A stretch of DNA of 32,767 bases from Candidatus Wolfebacteria bacterium (GCA_027350645.1 DAIEKJ010000003.1:1-32767), one strand, 5' to 3'. Shown: positions 24,513-32,767, counted from the first letter of the stretch. A program made the numbers and translations. Notes: generated by a model not told the origin, from the sequence alone.

Positions 24513-25148
24513 TTAAATTTTCTTCAGCGTCCGGTAGGCGCGCGCGGGATCAGCGCTATTCCAAACGTACGATGCCGATACCACCGCATCGGCCCCCGCT
24601 TTCTTGCACAACAACGCCGTCCGCTCATTTATACCGCCATCCACGGCTATTGTAGCACGCAGACGTCTTTTTTTCAAAAACGTTACCGCGGTTAACGCCT
24701 TGCGGTTGAATTTTTGTCCCGACTTTCCGGGAATAACCGCCAGCACCAAAAAACTCCGCACCCATACGGGAACACCAGCGATGGTCTTAGGAGGGTCGCC
24801 CGCGCCCACAACCGCACCAATGCGTACCCGATGTTTCTTTGCAAGCACCCGCACCGCATTCCAATCCTTTACTTCCCGCGCATGGACATAGACCAACCGA
24901 AATGTTCCGTCATACCATTTTCCCGCAATCAACTTATTCCACGGAAGCATAAGATGTCCCGCCAGCAGGAACTTTCCAGCATACCTTTTCACGCCGGATC
25001 GGCACACCACCGCGGTCACCGGCGTCCAGATGCCATCGGAAATATCCACATGCACCGTTGCGCGCACGGGCAAAAAATTTCCAGCAATGCGAAGTTTTGT
25101 AATAAACCCCGCCCGCGTCGGTTCGTTAATAGCGACAATTGTCTGCAT
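24513..25148 (-). CDS. rpe: Ribulose-phosphate 3-epimerase, divergent
   Basis: A 211-residue TIM-barrel protein that should interconvert ribulose-5-phosphate and xylulose-5-phosphate. Metal- and substrate-binding blocks are recognisable: VHVDISDG (usually HxDxMDG), GHLMLPW (HLMI in relatives) and AVDGGIN (VDGGI). The usual N-terminal SILSAD block is replaced by AINEP, and the phosphate-binding end is ADAVVSASYVW, so it is a divergent member; the active site appears largely kept. It heads the run with transketolase and kinase, which supports the call. I use the ATG at 25148: an extended -10 box ends ten bases before it, predicting an almost leaderless mRNA. Confidence 0.82.
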   Translation of the reverse strand: MQTIVAINEPTRAGFITKLRIAGNFLPVRATVHVDISDGIWTPVTAVVCRSGVKRYAGKFLLAGHLMLPWNKLIAGKWYDGTFRLVYVHAREVKDWNAVRVLAKKHRVRIGAVVGAGDPPKTIAGVPVWVRSFLVLAVIPGKSGQKFNRKALTAVTFLKKRRLRATIAVDGGINERTALLCKKAGADAVVSASYVWNSADPARAYRTLKKI

Positions 25149-25158
25149 ACGCCATGGT

Positions 25159-25167
25159 AGTATATCA
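25159..25167 (-). promoter_or_regulatory. Extended -10 promoter for rpe operon
   Basis: Minus-strand TGATATACT; the -10 box ends ten bases before the rpe start codon. It probably drives rpe, both transketolase genes, the kinase, the unknown gene and the LamG prepilin. Confidence 0.65.
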
Positions 25168-25173
25168 CACTCA

Positions 25174-25206
25174 CAAAACCCCGCCATATATAATGGCGGG
25201 GTTTTG
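25174..25206 (-). terminator. Terminator between Ig-repeat protein and rpe
   Basis: CAAAACCCCGCCAT and ATGGCGGGGTTTTG form a 14-bp perfect stem around five A/T bases. It lies 20 bases after the stop codon of the large secreted protein and just before the rpe promoter. Confidence 0.85.
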
Positions 25207-25225
25207 AAAAAATAACCAGCAACGG

Positions 25226-28192
25226 CTAGAGCGAACCTAATTTCTGTATCTGATCCAAAATGCCTTTAATCGATTGGAGCACCGACGCCATCAGAACGGA
25301 TTGATCACCCGACGCGCCGCCGTTCTGCACACTCACCCCGCCGATGAACTTCGTAGGCGGAGGCGTTATCGTCGACGGATTAATCGTTATGTTGTACTGA
25401 TTTTGCGTTGAACCGCCATAGGTTGAGGAAACACGCAGTGTGAACGTATAGCTCCCCGCGGTCGTCGGCAGTCCGGCAATCGTCGTTTGCGATCCGGTAC
25501 CGCCCGTCAAGGAAAGCCCCGAAGGGAGCGTTCCGGTGGCGATATTCCATTGATAGGTTCCTTCCGGTTCATTGGCCGCCAGAAACGTTGCGCTGTACGG
25601 CTGTCCCACGGTTCCCGGTTGCTGCCAGTTGGGCGGCGTTACCAGAACAACCGAAGCGGCAAACCCGGTCCCGTTGCTCGTCCCCGGAGACACATACAAC
25701 ACAAAGCTCTGTGACGCCGTCTGGCCGCCGGAGGTGACTTTTACCGTAAAAGGATACTCATGCCCCGTGGCAAGCGCGGCTGGCGTTCCGCTGATAGTCG
25801 CCGACGATACGGTGCCGCCATTAAACGACAACCCCGATCCGGCAGGAAAGTTTGACTGTCCAAAATTTGATTGGTCGCTACTTACGAATGTCCACGCATA
25901 CGGGGCCGATCCTCCCGTCGAAGTAATTATTGTAGTATACGGCTGATTGACGGTTGCGGTGGGAAGATAGGCGGATGTGGCTATGGCCAGCGTCCCCGTC
26001 GGATTAGAAGTTGAGTTTATCGGAATAATGGGCGTGATGGGAATTATCGGAGTTGGAATAACGGAAGGCGGAATCTGGGTGTTGACTATTGCAAATTGCC
26101 CCGACTCTCCGTACGTCACGCCATCACTTGCATACGCGCGGATGGTATAGTTGTTTCCGGACAAGACAGCGCTTGGAATCGTCCAGGAATACCATGGCGC
26201 GTCCTGCGTAAAGGTCACGATTGTTTGCGCAAACACACCTCCTTTATACAACCTCAAGCTCCATACATTCTGATTGGCATTCCACGTGATTTGGTGTGTT
26301 GAACCAGCCACCCATGTGTTTCCCGCGACCGGAGAGGTGACGGTAATGGAAGCGGGTGCAGAACTTATCGTAAAGTAGCCATCACTGACGTCTTTTGCTT
26401 GCTCGTCGTTTGTTGCCGGCTCTCCCGCATAGAGCGCGATTTTATATTGTCCGGGAGATAGTGTATTGCCACTTGAACACAATTGACCATTGTTCACCAC
26501 CACTGTCATATTTGTGGCCACAGGATTCATTTTGCCCAAATAACAACCCGGACCATTAGCTGGGAAAAGATAGACAAAAACATCTTTCGTAATCCCTTGC
26601 TCGGCCCATGTGATAGTCTGGGGCTGTCCAAAAGCCCACACCTCTCCCCCATTGGGGGAAAGAACAGTAATCGACGGATTTCCCTGCTGTGCCGGAAAGA
26701 TTGACAGACCATATTGTCCCATGGCTGTGTTTCCACTACTGTCGCTTACCTGCAAAGTAAAGTTATATCTACCAGCAACAGTCGGCGTGCCAGACAAAGA
26801 TGATTGAATAAAGATCATGGAACAAATCGTCCCCGTGCAAGGTGCATTATTCCGAATTGATACTCCCGGAGGAAGTGCCCCGCTCACCACACTCCATTGG
26901 TAATTCCCCGATCCACCCGTTGCCTGGAGAAAGGCGTTGTACAGCTGTCCAACCGTGCCACTCGGCAACGGTTGATTAACTATCGTAAGATTTCCCGACG
27001 GCGTTGATGAGGCGATGACGATAGAGAACGCTTGCTGCGCATTGTTTGTGCCGTCGCTTACCTGCGCGGTAAAGGTATATGTGCCGACAGTAGTCGGCGT
27101 ACCCTGCAAAATCAACGGCTGAGAACATGGCGCCCTAAAGCACTGAATCTGATGCTGGCTTTGGGTAATACCGTCCGGTAATGAACCACTTGTAATGCTC
27201 CAGGTGTAGTTCCCCGTGCCGCCGGTGGCGGTAATGTTTGCGCTATACGGCGTTCCCACCGTGCCGTTGGGCAATGAATCAGTTTGAATAGAGAGGGTTG
27301 ATGTTGAGATCGGTGGGGTTGAGGAAGAAGCGATCGTAAAGGTGCCACTGACTCCATTCAAGTTCGTTCCATCAAGCAAGATGGTGATTGCCTGACTACC
27401 GATGTTGGCGGCAGGAAGTGTTGAGGGAATGGTCCACGTGTAAGAGCCGGAGTTAGGAATACTTTGCGCAATCGTGTAGGGCTGGTTACGAATTGCAATC
27501 AGACATGCCGGCGTTGAGTAGACGCATCCGGGAATCGGTGCGTTGGTCACAATGGTGACGGTATTGGAATAACCGGCAGTACTGGTATTTGCCGACCAGG
27601 TGATGGTATGCGTTTCTCCAACGGTCCACACTTGGCCAACTGACGGGGAGGTAATGGTGATCGGCGAGGAGGGAGAATAGATAGGAACTGAAGGAGTTGA
27701 GGTGGGAACAATCGGCGTGGGAATAGAAGGCGTTGATACTGCGCACGAAGAAACCAACGTGGGGATCAGAGTGTTAAGAGCATCAGCTGTCGCCTGGTCA
27801 ACGGACCCGGTTACAGGAATATTATTTTTTGTTTGAAAGTTTTTGACTGCTTCAGCGGTAAGCTTTCCGTAGAAGCCGGTTATAAAACCTTCCCGATAGC
27901 TCCCTTCTTTTTTGAGAACATTTTGCAGAAGAGACACCATCGGACCCTGGGATCCGATATGAAGAGGCGGAACGATAGTACAGGTCGCCAAAGAAGGCGT
28001 CCCTCCCCCATTCCCCGACTGTTGACTGTTTAACTGGCTCTGCAGTTGCTGAATCTGCGCCTGCAGTTGGGCAATCATATTAGCAATAACCGAGGGACTT
28101 GAGGCGGCCATAACGGGAACCGCACCAGATCCGATAAAGACCGCCGCGCATAAGATCAGCGCGACCATACTCCCAACAAGATACTTTCGCAT
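25226..28192 (-). CDS. Large secreted peptidoglycan-binding Ig-repeat protein A
   Basis: A 988-residue secreted protein. A signal peptide (MRKYLVGSMVALILCAAVFI, then GSGAVPVMAA) is followed by a coiled coil (NMIAQLQAQIQQLQSQLNSQ, ~38-57), a PG_binding_1 domain at ~77-140 (IGSQGPMVSLLQNVLKKEG, GFYGKLTAEAVKNFQ) and a Pro/Ser/Thr linker. Then come about seven Ig-like modules of two types: He_PIG-like (LPNGTVGTPYSANITATGG, GTPTTVGTYTFTAQVSDG) and a type with ITVTSPVAGNTWVAGSTH and ITW. The C-terminus has GDQSVLMASVLQSIKGILDQ, shared in outline with protein B. It probably sits on the cell wall as an adhesin or surface-layer component. Start at 28192 chosen for the signal peptide; the longer frame is non-coding. 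Confidence 0.87.
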   Translation of the reverse strand: MRKYLVGSMVALILCAAVFIGSGAVPVMAASSPSVIANMIAQLQAQIQQLQSQLNSQQSGNGGGTPSLATCTIVPPLHIGSQGPMVSLLQNVLKKEGSYREGFITGFYGKLTAEAVKNFQTKNNIPVTGSVDQATADALNTLIPTLVSSCAVSTPSIPTPIVPTSTPSVPIYSPSSPITITSPSVGQVWTVGETHTITWSANTSTAGYSNTVTIVTNAPIPGCVYSTPACLIAIRNQPYTIAQSIPNSGSYTWTIPSTLPAANIGSQAITILLDGTNLNGVSGTFTIASSSTPPISTSTLSIQTDSLPNGTVGTPYSANITATGGTGNYTWSITSGSLPDGITQSQHQIQCFRAPCSQPLILQGTPTTVGTYTFTAQVSDGTNNAQQAFSIVIASSTPSGNLTIVNQPLPSGTVGQLYNAFLQATGGSGNYQWSVVSGALPPGVSIRNNAPCTGTICSMIFIQSSLSGTPTVAGRYNFTLQVSDSSGNTAMGQYGLSIFPAQQGNPSITVLSPNGGEVWAFGQPQTITWAEQGITKDVFVYLFPANGPGCYLGKMNPVATNMTVVVNNGQLCSSGNTLSPGQYKIALYAGEPATNDEQAKDVSDGYFTISSAPASITVTSPVAGNTWVAGSTHQITWNANQNVWSLRLYKGGVFAQTIVTFTQDAPWYSWTIPSAVLSGNNYTIRAYASDGVTYGESGQFAIVNTQIPPSVIPTPIIPITPIIPINSTSNPTGTLAIATSAYLPTATVNQPYTTIITSTGGSAPYAWTFVSSDQSNFGQSNFPAGSGLSFNGGTVSSATISGTPAALATGHEYPFTVKVTSGGQTASQSFVLYVSPGTSNGTGFAASVVLVTPPNWQQPGTVGQPYSATFLAANEPEGTYQWNIATGTLPSGLSLTGGTGSQTTIAGLPTTAGSYTFTLRVSSTYGGSTQNQYNITINPSTITPPPTKFIGGVSVQNGGASGDQSVLMASVLQSIKGILDQIQKLGSL
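28000..28078. repeat. 79-bp near-identical segment, copy in protein A
   Basis: This segment and 31240-31318 differ at only two of 79 bases, both silent (AGC/AGT and CAG/CAA). They encode the coiled coil and the SGNGGG linker in the two paralogues. Outside it the genes have diverged. Confidence 0.9.
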
Positions 28193-28238
28193 AATAGACG
28201 AGATAGTTTTACTTAGTAATAAATGCTCTATGCGCCCA

Positions 28239-28247
28239 AGTGTACCA
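28239..28247 (-). promoter_or_regulatory. Extended -10 promoter for protein A
   Basis: Minus-strand TGGTACACT about 46 bases before the ATG at 28192. No consensus -35. Confidence 0.45.
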
Positions 28248-28291
28248 CAAAATGAAAACAAATAAAAACAAGCGGAGTGGATATCGTAAAC

Positions 28292-28325
28292 AAAACGCCT
28301 CCTGGGATATCCCATGAGGCGTTTT
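28292..28325 (-). terminator. Terminator after protein B
   Basis: Minus-strand AAAACGCCTC and GAGGCGTTTT pair in a 10-bp stem, with an inner GGGATATCCC palindrome in the loop, followed by GTTT. It lies 41 bases after the stop codon of protein B. Confidence 0.8.
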
Positions 28326-28366
28326 GGCTTTGGTGCCGTCTCCAAAAACAATATCCTGTTCTAGTT

Positions 28367-31300
28367 CTAGTGCAGAAGCGACGTCAGAAGATCTTTGGCT
28401 GCCTGAAGAATGTTTGCCATCTGGGTAAGCTGATTCTGCTGGGCAACAGACTGATCACCGGCATTAAACGACACTCCGCCGCCAGCCGGATTAACAATCA
28501 GGGTAAAATATTTGCTTCCTCTTGCGCTTTGACCGGACGTACCGCTAATAACACTGACGGTGAATGAATATGTTCCAGCCTGTGTCGGCGTTCCCGACAG
28601 CGTCACCGATTGTCCAGATTCTCCACCCACAACCGCAAGCCCTGGAATATAGGGCTGAGTTGCATCATTCGCACTATGAATACCGTCGGATAAATTCCAT
28701 AGTTTATAGTACCCGGGATATGTATTGGTCTGAAACGTAACCGAATAAGGAACTCCAACCGTTGCGGCAGAGAGATTACTTGGATTGGAGATCACCACTG
28801 ATCCGCCCGAGGAAGAGCTTGATCCGACGACGATGTTAAATGTCTTCTGAGCATTCTGCGGCCAGGCGCCATTTACCGATTGAGTGTCGCTCACCTGAAT
28901 AGTCACCGGATATTTCCCTGCGGTACTCGGCGTTCCTGAAATTTGGAACGTCGGAATGTTGGTAGCAGGATCAACTACCATGTTTCCCGAAAGACCCGGC
29001 GGAAACGATCCGCTCACTAGCTGAAAGGTGTAATTACCCGATCCCCCGTTACCGGCAATGACGATGGACGCCGGCATTCCAAGGGTAACATCCTCTTCGG
29101 GTAAAGATCCAGCAGGAAGCATAAGCGACGGAGAAAAAACAAGACCAACCTTCGAATTATTCCCTGCCGTTTGGCCATTAGTAACGTTTATACTAAATGC
29201 CTTCTGCGCTGTCGCTCCCGCCGAATCGGTAACGCTCAGCGTAAACGGATAAACCCCCGGAGCCGTCAGGCTGGTCCCACAAATATACGCCCCGTTTGCA
29301 GCTCCCGAACCGCCGATGGAGGCCAAATTTCTTGTTGGACACTGATACCACTGTTGATACAACTGCGCACCGGGAGGCAACGCGCCATTTGTAACTTTCC
29401 ACGAATAATGACCTGCTCCTCCCGTTGCGGTAACCATGGCATAGTAATTACCACCTGGATTATTGGTTGTTGTTGGACCAGGCGTCGATCCGTTAGGAAG
29501 CGTCGACGAGACGATCTGCAATGAGCCACCCCCCTGAGAGTTGTTAAGCGTTATCGGTATGGTGGCACCCGCTATGCCGCCCATCTGCGTAAACGTTATA
29601 GTAAGAGTAACATCTCCTGTGTACGGATAGGTTGGCGCCGGATACACATCGGGAACTCCCGGCGTCCCAACGACATAAAGCTGGTTAGGATCTCCTGTTC
29701 CCGTACTTGGATTAATTCTTGAAACGCTCAATCCAGGAATGGTTACGTTACCTTGATAGGTAAAGTCTCCATTCGCATCACTAAGTTGTATCGTACCAAC
29801 ATAGGGAACCCCGACCGTTGCTAACGGAAGTGAGTTCGTCACCACAGAAAGACCGGTGCCGCAATCGGTCCCTGGTCCACCAGATCCCCACACCGCAGAC
29901 GATTGGATGGTGATGGTATAATTTATTACAGCATGAGTTGCGGAATCGGTGATAGCGAAAGAATAGGTACCCGCCTGAGTGGGAACGCCCGAAATAACGT
30001 ATCCCCATGAACTGCAGACCGTTTGATTGTAATAACCAACGTTTGCGCAATATTGAGACGTCGCGTTTGATTGCACCAAACGAAGTCCGGGGGGTAATGT
30101 ACCGCTCGTGACTGACCATGTTTCGGTCTTAGGAAGACCCATGACCATAAAACCGCTATTCCAAGCATCACAAACATTACTAGGGCGATATATGCTTCCG
30201 ATTTGTTGGTTGGAGGAAGTAACCCACAAAGACATTGTCATGGTATCGCTGTTCGAACCATCACCAACCTGCACTTTGAAAGTTGCCGGTCCCACAGCCG
30301 CTTTTGTCGGAATGCCCGAGATAATGCCCTGCGGACTTAATGTTAGGCCGTCGGGCAACGATCCACTCGCCAGACTCCATGTATAATTTCCGCTACCACC
30401 AATTGCGTGGAGCGCGATGGAAACATTACTGTTTTGCACAAGAGGATTACTTCCGCCAAAGCCATACCCCGATGGCCTGACAATCGTTACCACCGCCGGC
30501 GTGCTGGTAGAATCCATCTTGAGAGCGATCGTGCCGCTAGCAACCGAAACACCGTCGCTGACCTGAGCGCTAAAGCTAAGATCTATAGCCGACGAAGAAG
30601 TCGAAAGCCCAGCTCCCGGCGTTGATCCAGAAAGAACCCCTTGAAGACTCAGGGTCAAACCGCTCATCGGGCCAAGACTGTTGTTTACAACACTCCAAGT
30701 ATAGTTTCCCGTTCCGCCCACTGCCCCAAGCGTCGCGGAGTACGGCGTCCGCCACTGCACATCCGGAAGACTCGTAGTTATAATCGCCAAGGGAGCGCTC
30801 CCCGTTGCGGATGCCTCGTTCGAAAATGACGTCATCGCCACAGAAAGCGCTGACGAAGCATTAGAAAGGTTGTTTGTTCCTGTCCCCTGAGGGATAAGCG
30901 AATTGGACGAAACGGGAACATTTGACGACGTCTGAGGCTGAGCTTGACCAGACGACATCACACTTGGCAAGCGTCTATTGTTTCTTTTCATCTCTGCGCG
31001 AGTCATGGCGCCAACATATCCGCTAGCAGGGGTGATATTGTTTTGTTTTTGAAAAGCAATAACAGCTTGCTTGGTTAGTGAGCCAAAATACCCCGTCACC
31101 GGACCAGTATACACTCCGACATTTGAAAGAAACTGCTGTAAATTCGTCACCCCGCTGCCCTTGCTACCCACTGAAAGATTGGTCGGAAGGTCAACCCCAG
31201 AAATTCCTTGTCCGGAAATAGATCCTGGAGCAGATGCGCTCCCTCCCCCATTCCCCGACTGTTGACTGTTTAACTGACTCTGCAGTTGCTGAATTTGCGC

Positions 31301-31444
31301 CTGCAGTTGGGCAATCATCGCTTGAATTGTGGCCGGATCCACAACGACTTGCGCATGAATGATGCCGGGAGCAAATAGACCGCCGAGAATAATAAGCGCA
31401 ACGGCAAACCCAACGAGATGTTTTTTCATAGAGAAGTACTTCAT
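28367..31444 (-). CDS. Large secreted peptidoglycan-binding Ig-repeat protein B
   Basis: A 1025-residue paralogue of protein A. Signal peptide (KKHLVGFAVALIILGGLFA, cleavage likely near IIHAQ), coiled coil (IQAMIAQLQAQIQQLQSQLN, ~40-60), PG_binding_1 domain at ~90-155 (VGSKGSGVTNLQQFLSNVG, GYFGSLTKQAVIAFQKQNN) and then a long row of He_PIG-like Ig modules, e.g. LPDVQWRTPYSATLGAVGG and LPDGLTLSPQGIISGIPTKA. The C-terminal GDQSVAQQNQLTQMANILQ and AAKDLLTSLL is a short amphipathic tail shared in style with A. Likely anchored to peptidoglycan and exposed at the surface. It has its own promoter and terminator. The ATG at 31444 follows the -10 box by 15 bases; 31429 (MKKHLVG) is an alternative start. 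Confidence 0.87.
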   Translation of the reverse strand: MKYFSMKKHLVGFAVALIILGGLFAPGIIHAQVVVDPATIQAMIAQLQAQIQQLQSQLNSQQSGNGGGSASAPGSISGQGISGVDLPTNLSVGSKGSGVTNLQQFLSNVGVYTGPVTGYFGSLTKQAVIAFQKQNNITPASGYVGAMTRAEMKRNNRRLPSVMSSGQAQPQTSSNVPVSSNSLIPQGTGTNNLSNASSALSVAMTSFSNEASATGSAPLAIITTSLPDVQWRTPYSATLGAVGGTGNYTWSVVNNSLGPMSGLTLSLQGVLSGSTPGAGLSTSSSAIDLSFSAQVSDGVSVASGTIALKMDSTSTPAVVTIVRPSGYGFGGSNPLVQNSNVSIALHAIGGSGNYTWSLASGSLPDGLTLSPQGIISGIPTKAAVGPATFKVQVGDGSNSDTMTMSLWVTSSNQQIGSIYRPSNVCDAWNSGFMVMGLPKTETWSVTSGTLPPGLRLVQSNATSQYCANVGYYNQTVCSSWGYVISGVPTQAGTYSFAITDSATHAVINYTITIQSSAVWGSGGPGTDCGTGLSVVTNSLPLATVGVPYVGTIQLSDANGDFTYQGNVTIPGLSVSRINPSTGTGDPNQLYVVGTPGVPDVYPAPTYPYTGDVTLTITFTQMGGIAGATIPITLNNSQGGGSLQIVSSTLPNGSTPGPTTTNNPGGNYYAMVTATGGAGHYSWKVTNGALPPGAQLYQQWYQCPTRNLASIGGSGAANGAYICGTSLTAPGVYPFTLSVTDSAGATAQKAFSINVTNGQTAGNNSKVGLVFSPSLMLPAGSLPEEDVTLGMPASIVIAGNGGSGNYTFQLVSGSFPPGLSGNMVVDPATNIPTFQISGTPSTAGKYPVTIQVSDTQSVNGAWPQNAQKTFNIVVGSSSSSGGSVVISNPSNLSAATVGVPYSVTFQTNTYPGYYKLWNLSDGIHSANDATQPYIPGLAVVGGESGQSVTLSGTPTQAGTYSFTVSVISGTSGQSARGSKYFTLIVNPAGGGVSFNAGDQSVAQQNQLTQMANILQAAKDLLTSLLH
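31240..31318. repeat. 79-bp near-identical segment, copy in protein B
   Basis: Partner of 28000-28078; two silent differences in 79 bases. Confidence 0.9.
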
Positions 31445-31459
31445 ATTTACTTTCCCTAT

Positions 31460-31489
31460 AGTATATAACAAAACCACGCAGGAGTGCAA
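31460..31489 (-). promoter_or_regulatory. Promoter of protein B
   Basis: Minus-strand TTGCAC (31484-31489), an 18-base spacer and TATACT (31460-31465). The leader to the ATG at 31444 would be about eight bases. Confidence 0.65.
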
Positions 31490-31555
31490 AAGAATCTGTG
31501 CAAAAAACGAGCAGGCGCTTGTGTCAACCAAAATAAGGCCAGAAGCCAACCATCT

Positions 31556-31996
31556 CTAGGAGCGTCGGTCTATTTCATCCACCCGCCGCTGATGGCGGGA
31601 CGCTCCGTCAAATGGCGTCTTGAGAAACGCCTCTGCCATCGCGCGCGCCGCCGTCTCGTCAACAAAATCAGCCGCCAACGCCAAAACATTGATATTGTCG
31701 TCGCGGCGAGCCGCAGCCGCCTGCTCGGGTGTCTGGCATAATCCCGCTCGAACACCGTCCACTTTGTTTGCGGCAATAGCAACCCCCACACCCGAACCGC
31801 AAACGACGATTCCCAGCGCTCCGGATTCTTGCGCAACCGCATGCGCTACCGCATCAGCAAAAATCGGATAATCATCGTCTTTATCGTAAATCACATTCCC
31901 CTTATCGATAACTTCGTATTTTTGTTCATGCAAAAAATCGGCCAGTGCGTTCTTCAGTTCAAATCCCCGATGATCGGCCCCGATGTAAATGCGCAT
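31556..31996 (-). CDS. rpiB: Ribose-5-phosphate isomerase B
   Basis: A 146-residue RpiB/LacA/LacB-family sugar isomerase, converting ribose-5-phosphate and ribulose-5-phosphate. The N-terminal IYIGADHRGFELK and the block IVVCGSGVGVAIAANKVDGVRA, with the active-site Cys, are diagnostic; RRDDNINVLALAADFV follows. Length is normal. With the epimerase and transketolase genes it makes most of a non-oxidative pentose phosphate pathway, although it is transcribed separately. No Shine-Dalgarno sequence before the ATG. Confidence 0.95.
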   Translation of the reverse strand: MRIYIGADHRGFELKNALADFLHEQKYEVIDKGNVIYDKDDDYPIFADAVAHAVAQESGALGIVVCGSGVGVAIAANKVDGVRAGLCQTPEQAAAARRDDNINVLALAADFVDETAARAMAEAFLKTPFDGASRHQRRVDEIDRRS

Positions 31997-32045
31997 ACCG
32001 TGAGTTTAAAATTAAAAAATAAAAATGTAAAATGGCGCCCCATCA

Positions 32046-32073
32046 TTCGTTGTCGATTGTTCGTTGTTAGTTA
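32046..32073. repeat. CAAC/GTTG-rich dispersed repeat copy
   Basis: GATTGTTCGTTGTTAGTTA here matches the reverse complement of the 14254-14278 copy (GATTGTTCGTTGTCGGTTG) at 16 of 19 bases. It fills the gap after the adenosyltransferase gene. The A/T-rich stretch beside it (32004-32033) has no gene. Confidence 0.5.
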
Positions 32074-32598
32074 AAACTCAAACCCCACCTGCGCTTTTTT
32101 CCCTTTGTTGTACGGATGCTTTATTTCTTTCATTTCCGTCACGAGATCCGCTCGGGCGACAAAACTTTTAGGCGCATTGCGTCCGGAAAGTATTACTATC
32201 TTTTTTTGCGGTTCATTTTTGATTATTTTTAAAACATCAGCGGCCGCAATCAGCTTGAGCGACACCGCCACATTGACCTCATCAAGCACGACTATGTCCC
32301 ATTTTTGAGACGCAATGGCGCGCGCCGCACGGGCAAGCGTTTTTTGCGCCGCGTCTTTGTGCGCCGATCGCGGGAGCGAGTCCCCCAAAATACCAACAAA
32401 CCCCTTCCCTCCGCGATGAATCTCAAGCACCCCCTTCAATTCCGGACGCGCGTCCAAAAATTTATGCTCTCCGGAAATCCACGGTCCTTTGATAAACTGA
32501 AACATGATTGCTTTTCTGCCCTGCTCCACCGCCCGCACCATCTGCCCCAGCGATGCGGTTGTTTTCCCCTTCCCATTTCCAGTAAAGACGACAATCAT
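32071..32598 (-). CDS. Cob(I)yrinic acid a,c-diamide adenosyltransferase (CobO/BtuR type)
   Basis: A 175-residue P-loop protein that transfers the adenosyl group from ATP to cobalt of corrinoids. The P-loop is GNGKGKTT (residues 7-14) right at the N-terminus, followed by QFIKGPW, and VVLDEVN forms the Walker B region; the C-terminal ARADLVTEMKEIKHPY is family-typical. Other cobalamin genes are absent here, and small Patescibacterial genomes usually lack de novo synthesis, so it would act on salvaged corrinoid, for example for a B12-dependent enzyme. That use is inference. The ATG is preceded by a run of T with no Shine-Dalgarno sequence. Confidence 0.92.
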   Translation of the reverse strand: MIVVFTGNGKGKTTASLGQMVRAVEQGRKAIMFQFIKGPWISGEHKFLDARPELKGVLEIHRGGKGFVGILGDSLPRSAHKDAAQKTLARAARAIASQKWDIVVLDEVNVAVSLKLIAAADVLKIIKNEPQKKIVILSGRNAPKSFVARADLVTEMKEIKHPYNKGKKAQVGFEF

Positions 32599-32607
32599 GT
32601 AAAAAAA

Positions 32608-32767
32608 TTATTTTTCGGTTTCGCTGATGTTTGCGCGGTAGAGCCGAAACGCGTTGCCAATAGGAAGAAAATCGGTGATGAAATTATACGCCGCCGCCCC
32701 CATCGGCCCCACAACCCCGCCAAACACCAACGCCAACCCGAGCGCGTTGGTAATCCCCCATATCCAA
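32608..32767 (-). CDS. C-terminal end of a membrane protein, cut by window edge
   Basis: An open minus-strand frame enters from the right edge and ends TAA ten bases before the adenosyltransferase gene. The visible 52 residues include the hydrophobic [20 protein letters not shown] and then [20 protein letters not shown], ending ISETEK. The composition is that of a small integral membrane protein; the family is not recognised from this piece. The short gap suggests it is co-transcribed with the adenosyltransferase gene. Confidence 0.65.
   Translation of the reverse strand, partial: WIWGITNALGLALVFGGVVGPMGAAAYNFITDFLPIGNAFRLYRANISETEK

Overview
The window reads as part of a genome from the candidate phyla radiation (Patescibacteria, most like Parcubacteria). 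The reasons are a 16S rRNA gene carrying substitutions in universal primer sites, a transketolase split into two genes, a compact non-oxidative pentose phosphate gene set, a type IV pilus cluster with a fused PilM/PilN-like protein, and large secreted proteins with peptidoglycan-binding and Ig-like domains. The lineage is inferred from gene content only. Most of the window is about half G+C. The first ~650 bases are clearly AT-rich and may be acquired. TAA, TAG and TGA all end genes here, so the code looks standard.

Layout. 1-826: an AT-rich HEPN-like gene and hairpins. 827-2926: an FMN reductase (minus), then a DoxX membrane protein and an HtrA-like protease (plus). 2950-5668: leucyl-tRNA synthetase (minus) and a possible small membrane protein after it. 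5732-15592: a minus-strand type IV pilus cluster: CheY-like regulator, major pilin, PilB, a short unassigned stretch, PilC, two LamG-bearing prepilins, a one-pass membrane protein, a PilX-like protein and PilM/N. 15882-17422: an orphan 16S rRNA (minus) with its own promoter and terminator. 17809-18881: ribosomal protein L31 and a short release factor 1 (plus). 18906-25148: a minus-strand run of ribulose-phosphate epimerase, transketolase halves, PfkB-family kinase, an unknown protein and a LamG-bearing prepilin. 25226-31444: two very large secreted peptidoglycan-binding/Ig-repeat paralogues. 31556-32767: ribose-5-phosphate isomerase B, corrinoid adenosyltransferase and the end of a membrane protein.

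The most notable signal is translational. The 16S rRNA has a normal helix 45, but its 3' tail lacks the anti-Shine-Dalgarno CCUCC. In agreement, almost no gene start here has a purine-rich ribosome-binding site, and several genes have a -10 promoter box only 6-15 bases before the start codon, predicting leaderless or very short-leader mRNAs. The release factor next to the 16S gene also lacks its N-terminal domain.

The second theme is the cell surface. Three prepilins carry LamG/concanavalin-like domains, one of them a copy of the major pilin scaffold with LamG added. Together with the two Ig-repeat proteins they look like adhesins for attachment to another cell or surface. Prepilin peptidase, PilT, 23S and 5S rRNA and tRNA genes were not seen in the window.
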